From NCBI RefSeq assembly GCF_009687845.1, contig NZ_BLAD01000083.1, forward strand, positions 1 to 53,641: a stretch of 53,641 nt of DNA, written 5' to 3'. Under the pieces are notes generated by a model. It ran no database searches. It was not told where the DNA came from and saw nothing but the letters and a program-made list of their open reading frames with translations. This document shows, piece by piece, positions 49,492-53,641 of the stretch (its first letter is position 1; every line of letters begins with the position of its first letter). The DNA comes from Acrocarpospora corrugata. Its GTDB lineage: Bacteria; Actinomycetota; Actinomycetes; Streptosporangiales; Streptosporangiaceae. A program made the position numbers and the translations under genes.

Positions 49492-49505
49492 CGGAGACCG
49501 GGCTT
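49476..49505. terminator. Terminator between MarR and DUF1416 genes
   Basis: An 8-bp stem AAGCCCGG/CCGGGCTT with a 14-base loop overlaps the MarR stop codon and lies just after the DUF1416 stop on the other strand, so it can serve both convergent genes. Confidence 0.6.
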
Positions 49506-49516
49506 CCCGGAAGAAA

Positions 49517-49816
49517 TCAGACGGCCACGGCCAGCTGGGCGACCTCGCCCAGCTTCGCCTCGACCGCGATGTCCTTGCTGACCCCGCCGCCCGCGATGAT
49601 GCGGACGGTCCACGAACCCGGGGCCGCGAAGAAGCGGAAGATGCCCTCGTCGGAGACGACCACTTCGCCGGTGAACTCACCGGAGTGGTCAAGCAGCCGC
49701 GCGTACGCGGTGCCGGCGCCGGTGACGACGCCCTGGATCACGGCCTGCGAGGCCAGATCGATGCCGGCCGGCAGAGCCACGGTCTGCTCCGGCGCGGCGC
49801 AACCCTGAACAGTCAT
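49517..49816 (-). CDS. DUF1416 protein (SseC-like)
   Basis: The 99-residue beta-sandwich protein (GVVTGAGTAYARLLDHSGEFTGEVVVSDEGIFRFFAAPGSWTVR) matches the DUF1416 family that always accompanies the actinobacterial thiosulfate sulfurtransferase (SseC next to CysA2 in mycobacteria). A Cys near the N-terminus (VQGCAAP) could take part in sulfur transfer. Its ATG overlaps the sulfurtransferase stop (TGATG). Confidence 0.92.
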   Translation of the reverse strand: MTVQGCAAPEQTVALPAGIDLASQAVIQGVVTGAGTAYARLLDHSGEFTGEVVVSDEGIFRFFAAPGSWTVRIIAGGGVSKDIAVEAKLGEVAQLAVAV

Positions 49817-50655
49817 CAGAGAGCCTCTCCCAGTTCGACGGGGACGCCGACCAGCGAACCGTATTCGGTCCACGAGCCGTCGTAGTTCTTGACGTTGGGC
49901 TGGTCGAGCAGCTCGTGCAGCACGAACCAGCTGTGCGCGGAGCGCTCGCCGATGCGGCAGTAGGCGATGGTGTCCTTGCCGAAATCGACGCCCTGCCCGC
50001 TGTACAGCGCCTTGAGCTCGTCGTCGGAGCGGAAGGTGCCGTCGTCGTTGGCCGCCTTGGACCACGGGATGTTGCGGGCGGTCGGGATGTGGCCGGCGCG
50101 CTGCGCCTGCTCCTGCGGAAGGTGCGCGGGAGCCAGCAGCTTGCCGGTGAACTCGTCGGGCGAGCGCACGTCGACCAGGTTGAGCTTGCCGATCGCGGCG
50201 ACGGCCTCGTCGCGGAAGGCGCGGATGCTCAGGTCCTGCTCGGTGGCGGTGTAGCTGGTCGCCGCCCGCTCGGGCACGTCCTTGGTCAGCTCGCGGGAGT
50301 CCAGCTCCCACTTCTTGCGGCCGCCGTCCAGGAGCTTGACGTCCTGGTGGCCGTAGAGCTTGAAGTACCAGTACGCGTACGCGGCGAACCAGTTGTTGTT
50401 GCCACCGTAGAGCACCACGGTGTCGTCGTTGCCGATGCCGCGGGACGACAGCAGGGCCTCGAAGCCCGCCTTGTCGACGAAGTCACGGCGGACCGGGTCC
50501 TGCAGGTCCTTACGCCAGTCGACCTTCACCGCGCCACGGATGTGACCCTTGTCGTAGGCGCTGGCGTCTTCGTCGACCTCGACGAGCACGATGTTCGGAG
50601 CGTCCAGGTTGGCTTCGACCCAGTCAGCGTCCACCAGGGTGGCGGAGCGGCTCAT
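49816..50655 (-). CDS. Thiosulfate sulfurtransferase (rhodanese, CysA2/SseA-like)
   Basis: The 279-residue protein is a tandem rhodanese: an inactive N-terminal domain and a C-terminal domain with active-site loop CRIGERS (Cys233). It transfers sulfane sulfur from thiosulfate to an acceptor such as cyanide or a thiol. It is coupled to DUF4395 upstream (ATGA overlap) and DUF1416 downstream, and sits behind a cysteine leader peptide, so its expression likely responds to cysteine supply. Confidence 0.95.
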   Translation of the reverse strand: MSRSATLVDADWVEANLDAPNIVLVEVDEDASAYDKGHIRGAVKVDWRKDLQDPVRRDFVDKAGFEALLSSRGIGNDDTVVLYGGNNNWFAAYAYWYFKLYGHQDVKLLDGGRKKWELDSRELTKDVPERAATSYTATEQDLSIRAFRDEAVAAIGKLNLVDVRSPDEFTGKLLAPAHLPQEQAQRAGHIPTARNIPWSKAANDDGTFRSDDELKALYSGQGVDFGKDTIAYCRIGERSAHSWFVLHELLDQPNVKNYDGSWTEYGSLVGVPVELGEAL

Positions 50656-51062
50656 GAGATTCTCCCAGGTTGTAGACGGCGGATGATCAGAAAGACTTCG
50701 CAGCCCAGGCAGAAACCGAAAGCTGCGTTGAGGAAGGCGGCCAGCAGTGCCGCTGCTGTCGCACCCAAGGCCAAGGGGGTGACTCCGGTCGCGAATCCGA
50801 TCAGGCCGACGAAGGCGAAGGCCATGCCCAGGCCCTGCGCGAATCGGGGCGGCGCCGCGTCTTCCAGCTCACTCGGCGGTCCCAGCCTGGGCCGCAGCAC
50901 GTGCTTGAAGAACAGCACGTACGGCGCGGCGACGAATGCGCCGAGGACGAAGACCACGGCCTGGGCCGCGAGCAACCAGGGGCTGCCCGTGATCAGGACG
51001 AGTGCGAGAACCAGAGTCGTGACGGCCGCGCCGAAGCGAAGGCCTCGGGGATCAACTTGCAT
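50652..51062 (-). CDS. DUF4395 membrane protein
   Basis: The 136-residue protein has about four transmembrane helices and the DUF4395 start QVDPRGLRFGAAVTTLVLALVL. A C-terminal CLGC motif (about residues 118-121) could be redox-active. The family accompanies sulfurtransferases and thioredoxins in actinobacteria. AGGAG precedes the ATG. It is the first structural gene after the leader peptide. Confidence 0.9.
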   Translation of the reverse strand: MQVDPRGLRFGAAVTTLVLALVLITGSPWLLAAQAVVFVLGAFVAAPYVLFFKHVLRPRLGPPSELEDAAPPRFAQGLGMAFAFVGLIGFATGVTPLALGATAAALLAAFLNAAFGFCLGCEVFLIIRRLQPGRIS

Positions 51063-51093
51063 CGTTGGATGCTCCTGACGGGATTTCGCTTCT

Positions 51094-51115
51094 GCGGCGT
51101 GGTGTGGGACGCCGC
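51094..51115 (-). promoter_or_regulatory. Hairpin between Cys leader peptide and sulfur operon
   Basis: A 7-bp stem GCGGCGT/ACGCCGC with an 8-base loop lies between the leader peptide stop and the DUF4395 ribosome site. It could be the switching structure of a cysteine-dependent attenuator. No T-run follows. Confidence 0.4.
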
Positions 51116-51132
51116 GGGAATCACCCTCAGGC

Positions 51133-51210
51133 CTAGCGACAGAGTGCGGTGGCGACGCGGCAGAAGTCCACCGCGCGCCGCTTCGTGAGCAGCTCTGTCG
51201 TGGGAGTCAT
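51133..51210 (-). CDS. Cysteine-responsive leader peptide of the sulfur operon
   Basis: This 25-residue peptide begins MTPTTELLTKRRAVDFC and ends ALCR-stop. It matches the actinobacterial 'putative leader peptide' pattern (LTxRRxVDxxRVxxALCR) found before sulfur-assimilation genes, with Cys codons (TGC, TGT) near the end. Ribosome stalling at these codons under cysteine limitation is thought to raise downstream expression. Here it precedes DUF4395-sulfurtransferase-DUF1416, 71 bp upstream. Start chosen at the ATG at 51210. Confidence 0.85.
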   Translation of the reverse strand: MTPTTELLTKRRAVDFCRVATALCR

Positions 51211-51242
51211 GTGCACGACAGTACCTTTCGTCTCGCCATCTG

Positions 51243-51686
51243 TCACTTCCCGTCCGGGTGTTGAGACATTCCGTCCACGTTCGGCGGAACGGCCAGACCC
51301 AGCGCGGCGATGACGTCGGCTTTCCTGGGCTGCCCGGAAGCACGTTTCACGATATTTCCGGAACTGTTCAGGATGAGGACGGTCGGGGTGCGGAGGATGT
51401 CGAAGGTGCGGACAAGATCCAGCCGGGACTCGGCGTCGATCTCGATGTGCCGGACCCCTGGGACCAGTTCGGCCACCTCGCCGAGCACCCGCCGGGTGGC
51501 CCGGCACGGCTGGCAGAACGCCGTCGAGAACTGCACCAGCGTCGCCCGCTCCCCCAGCGATTCACCGAAGTCCACGGCACTCTCTTTCGCCTTGGCCGAA
51601 CGCAGCACGCCGTCGCGCCGCCTCAGAACCACGCCTAAGAGCGTGCCGCCGACGAGCGTCACCGCGAGCACCACAAAACCAGTCAT
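51243..51686 (-). CDS. Membrane-anchored thioredoxin-like protein (ThiX-like)
   Basis: The 147-residue protein has an N-terminal transmembrane helix (residues 3-21) and a thioredoxin domain with the redox motif FCQPC (Cys58, Cys61) and the cis-Pro loop RTPTVLIL. It resembles the ThiX/thioredoxin of the mycobacterial sseC-cysA2-thiX locus. The WxxPC context is altered to AFCQPC. It lies upstream of the leader peptide on the same strand. Confidence 0.88.
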   Translation of the reverse strand: MTGFVVLAVTLVGGTLLGVVLRRRDGVLRSAKAKESAVDFGESLGERATLVQFSTAFCQPCRATRRVLGEVAELVPGVRHIEIDAESRLDLVRTFDILRTPTVLILNSSGNIVKRASGQPRKADVIAALGLAVPPNVDGMSQHPDGK

Positions 51687-51700
51687 CCATCGCGGAAACC

Positions 51701-51734
51701 AGGAACCCCCGGGAAGAATTCCCCGGGGGTTCCT
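51701..51734 (-). terminator. Strong terminator after the anti-sigma factor gene
   Basis: A 13-bp perfect stem (AGGAACCCCCGGG / CCCGGGGGTTCCT) with an 8-base AT-rich loop lies 20 bp downstream of the anti-sigma stop and just upstream of the thioredoxin gene. Confidence 0.75.
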
Positions 51735-51753
51735 CAGCCGTGAGACACGGCTC

Positions 51754-52590
51754 TCACGACGCTGGAGTCGGCACACCGTCCCTGATGGGCACGGCGACGA
51801 TCTTCCGCCCGCTCGGGGTGATCAACTCGAACCGGTCGATCTGCTCGATCGTGTACTCCGAGGAACCCGGCGGGAGATGGGCCTTCCCTGCTTTGTAGTC
51901 GGACGCCTCGACGGTCCAGCTGGAGACCGGGGAGACGGTCCCCCGGCGGTTGACGGCCACCAGGCGGCAGGCCGTGCCGACCGGGATGCCGGACAGTTCG
52001 ATGTCCACCCGAGTGCCGCCGGGCTCAGCGAACAGGCCGAGTGACAACTTGACCTTGCCGGCGGCGCCGGCGTAGCGGACCGGTTCACCGGCCGGCAGGC
52101 TCAGCACCTCGGGCGCGACCGAAGCCATCGCAGGCGCGCTGGGCCTGTCCGGGACCACCTTTCTCTGGGTGCTGTCGTCGGCCATCGTGCCGGCCGCTTC
52201 CTGCCCCTGCGAACTGGCGGGGGCCGCGCCGGCGGCGGTCATCTCCGGGCTGGAGTTCAGCGTCGCCGACAGCACCGCGCCGCCCACCGCGACCACCACG
52301 ATCGAGGCGGCCAGCGACAGCAGCAGCCGGGAGCGCTTGTGACGCTTGACCGTCGCGGTCAGCAGCCGGTCCAGCACCACCCGGGGCGGGGTCGCGGCCA
52401 GCGAGATGTCACCCACGCTGACCCGGCCCAGCATGGTCGGCAGACCGGACAGTTCGGCCAGCTCCTCGGCGCACTCCGGACAGGTGTCCAGGTGCGCCTC
52501 CACGGCCGCCGTCTCCTCCGAGTCGAGCGCGCCGAGCACGTACACACCGAGTGACAACCGGGCTTCCTCGCAGCTCATCGGGGCCGTCAT
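51754..52590 (-). CDS. Zinc-finger anti-sigma factor (RskA/RslA-like)
   Basis: The 278-residue protein has an N-terminal ZAS domain with the HxxxCxxC zinc motif (His33, Cys37, Cys40), a transmembrane helix (about residues 87-108) and an extracytoplasmic RskA-type beta domain (about 160-275). It should hold the ECF sigma factor at the membrane and release it after oxidation or proteolysis. Its start overlaps the sigma gene stop by 4 bp (ATGA). Confidence 0.93.
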   Translation of the reverse strand: MTAPMSCEEARLSLGVYVLGALDSEETAAVEAHLDTCPECAEELAELSGLPTMLGRVSVGDISLAATPPRVVLDRLLTATVKRHKRSRLLLSLAASIVVVAVGGAVLSATLNSSPEMTAAGAAPASSQGQEAAGTMADDSTQRKVVPDRPSAPAMASVAPEVLSLPAGEPVRYAGAAGKVKLSLGLFAEPGGTRVDIELSGIPVGTACRLVAVNRRGTVSPVSSWTVEASDYKAGKAHLPPGSSEYTIEQIDRFELITPSGRKIVAVPIRDGVPTPAS

Positions 52591-53144
52591 GGCGCCAGCC
52601 CCCGCTCCTCCAGCGCCAGCTTGAGCGCGCGCAGCGCGTAGTACGTGCGCGATTTCACCGTTCCGGGCGGGATGCCCAGGGACTCCGACGCCTCCTTCAC
52701 GGACTGGCCTCCGTAGTACACGGCCAGCAACACCTCTCGATGTTCGGTACGGAGCGACGCGAGCGCCTCAGCAATCGCCCATGATTCGACGGCTTTATCT
52801 AGTTCATCGTCGGCGGGGAGCACGGCCAGCGCGTCATCGCCCGTCTCCGGCGGGCGGGACTTGCGGGCCCGGTGCTGGTCCACCACCAGGTTCCTGGCGA
52901 CCGTGAACAGCCAGGCCCGGATCGGGCGGTCGGCCACCGGCCTGCGCCACGCGCGGAGGATCGTCTCCTGCACGATGTCCTCCGCCCTGCCTGGATCGCC
53001 CGTCAGTCGCACCACGTAGCCGTAGAGTGGCCCGGCGTGGTCGTCGAACAGAGCCCGCACGAGCTCCTCGTCTGCGGTGCCGGCTGGACTCACATCATCA
53101 AGACGTACCGGCCGGTCGCCTGGTTCAACTCCGGAGGGGAACAT
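52587..53144 (-). CDS. ECF RNA polymerase sigma factor (SigK/SigL-like)
   Basis: The 185-residue sigma-70 ECF protein has region 2 (about residues 28-95: LVRALFDDHAGPLYGYVVRLTGDPGRAEDIVQETILRAWRRP) and region 4 (about 122-175: LRTEHREVLLAVYYGGQSVKEASESLGIPPGTVKSRTYYALRALKLAL). With the adjacent anti-sigma it forms a SigL/SigK-type stress module. A GTG at 53093 is an alternative start. Its 5' end overlaps the DUF2993 gene by 20 bp. Confidence 0.94.
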   Translation of the reverse strand: MFPSGVEPGDRPVRLDDVSPAGTADEELVRALFDDHAGPLYGYVVRLTGDPGRAEDIVQETILRAWRRPVADRPIRAWLFTVARNLVVDQHRARKSRPPETGDDALAVLPADDELDKAVESWAIAEALASLRTEHREVLLAVYYGGQSVKEASESLGIPPGTVKSRTYYALRALKLALEERGLAP

Positions 53145-53641
53145 CGCTCGCCGTGCCCTGGACCAGCAGGCCCTCCTCGGTGGGGGTGACCTTGGTCAGC
53201 TTGAGGTTGAGCGGGAGCTCCTTGATCGGCACGGTGAAGGAGATCAGGCGCTCCGGGTTGGGGACGGGCACGCCACCCGCGATCTTGACGCTGGCCGGGG
53301 TGATCCGGAGGGTGCCCTTGTCGAGTTCGACCTTCATGTCGGCGGTGACGGGGACCTTCTGGCCGAGCACGGTGAGCTCGCCGGTGACCTGGATGGTGTT
53401 GTTGCCGCCGCCCTTGACCCTGATGCCGCGCGGGGCTCGGGCGTCCAGGGTCTTGTACGAGACGACGACCGTGCCGACGACGCGCTCCGCGCGCAGGTCG
53501 ACGGTTTCCGGCTGCTGGATGAGGTCCATGAGGGGGGCCCGCACGCCGTACAGGGTCGCGTTCACGCTGGACAGGGAGATGCCTTCCTGGGTGATGTCGC
53601 CCATCTCGATGGTCACCTCCTCGTACCGACCGGCGATGGCC
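53125..53641 (-). CDS. DUF2993 (LmeA-like) lipid-binding protein, N-terminus outside the window
   Basis: The frame is open from the right edge to the TGA at 53125-53127, giving about 171 residues. It starts inside the protein (AIAGRYEEVTIEMGDITQEGISLSSVNATLYGV) and has the alternating strands of DUF2993, a tubular lipid-binding fold. In mycobacteria such secreted proteins (LmeA) aid lipomannan maturation. Its 3' end overlaps the ECF sigma start, suggesting a link in transcription. Confidence 0.88.
   Translation of the reverse strand, partial: AIAGRYEEVTIEMGDITQEGISLSSVNATLYGVRAPLMDLIQQPETVDLRAERVVGTVVVSYKTLDARAPRGIRVKGGGNNTIQVTGELTVLGQKVPVTADMKVELDKGTLRITPASVKIAGGVPVPNPERLISFTVPIKELPLNLKLTKVTPTEEGLLVQGTASDVPLRS

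Noticed and set aside
1-53641. CRISPR array, prophage, integrative element or secondary-metabolite cluster
   Set aside because: No regularly spaced repeats, integrase, phage structural genes, or PKS/NRPS modules occur. The tRNA-Thr has no duplicated 3' end that would mark an attachment site.

Overview
The window is high-GC DNA from an actinomycete. Mycothiol synthesis (MshA), CarD, SenX3/RegX3, an HbhA-like protein, MurT/GatD, F420-type oxidoreductase folds and frequent GTG starts point there. Gene content and the unusually large envelope and regulatory set suggest Streptosporangiales or a near relative, but no rRNA is present to fix the genus. Coding is dense, on both strands, with many 4-bp ATGA/GTGA overlaps. 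At least thirteen start codons have a TANNNT -10 box only 6-7 nt upstream, which predicts leaderless mRNAs.

Layout. 0-7.5 kb is an accessory, partly decayed stretch: two small ORFs, a standalone Clp-N protein, a SAM methyltransferase, a four-gene ABC exporter operon with a peptidoglycan-binding adaptor, and a divergent two-component system broken by two frameshifts and a 3' truncation. 7.5-16.2 kb holds tRNA-Thr, rlmB, cysS, ispF and carD; five unrelated genes (10.1-14.2 kb) separate ispF from cysS, and ispD is missing from its usual place. 16.3-23.1 kb is the phosphate and central-metabolism block: regX3-senX3 divergent from phoU with a PHO-box-like site, gpmA, a YbjN protein, mshA, an SDR and a methyltransferase. 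23.1-32.1 kb has a BlaI/M56 pair, an XRE-HbhA-DUF2516 trio syntenic with mycobacteria, a secreted SGNH hydrolase, CorA, DUF2207, asparaginase, Dtd, YgfZ and a Fur-family regulator.

32.4-37.0 kb is the most striking locus: a two-gene cassette encoding what looks like a complete RNA-repair pathway in two multidomain proteins. The first is RNA ligase + HD-like helical region + polynucleotide kinase. The second is MJ1316 end-recognition domain + EEP phosphatase/nuclease + 2H phosphoesterase + poly(A)-polymerase-type nucleotidyltransferase. It sits between otherwise ordinary housekeeping genes.

37.2-40.3 kb has DUF2470, nitrobindin, a DsrE protein and the lipid II amidating pair gatD-murT. 40.3-48.9 kb is a second candidate system: a HerA/FtsK-like ATPase, a membrane-anchored TraD-like protein with no Walker A lysine, three coupled genes for single-pass or exported proteins, and a polytopic membrane protein. 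49-53.6 kb has a MarR regulator, the sulfur-transfer operon (DUF1416, thiosulfate sulfurtransferase, DUF4395) preceded by a cysteine leader peptide, a membrane thioredoxin, an ECF sigma/anti-sigma pair and a partial DUF2993 lipid-binding protein.
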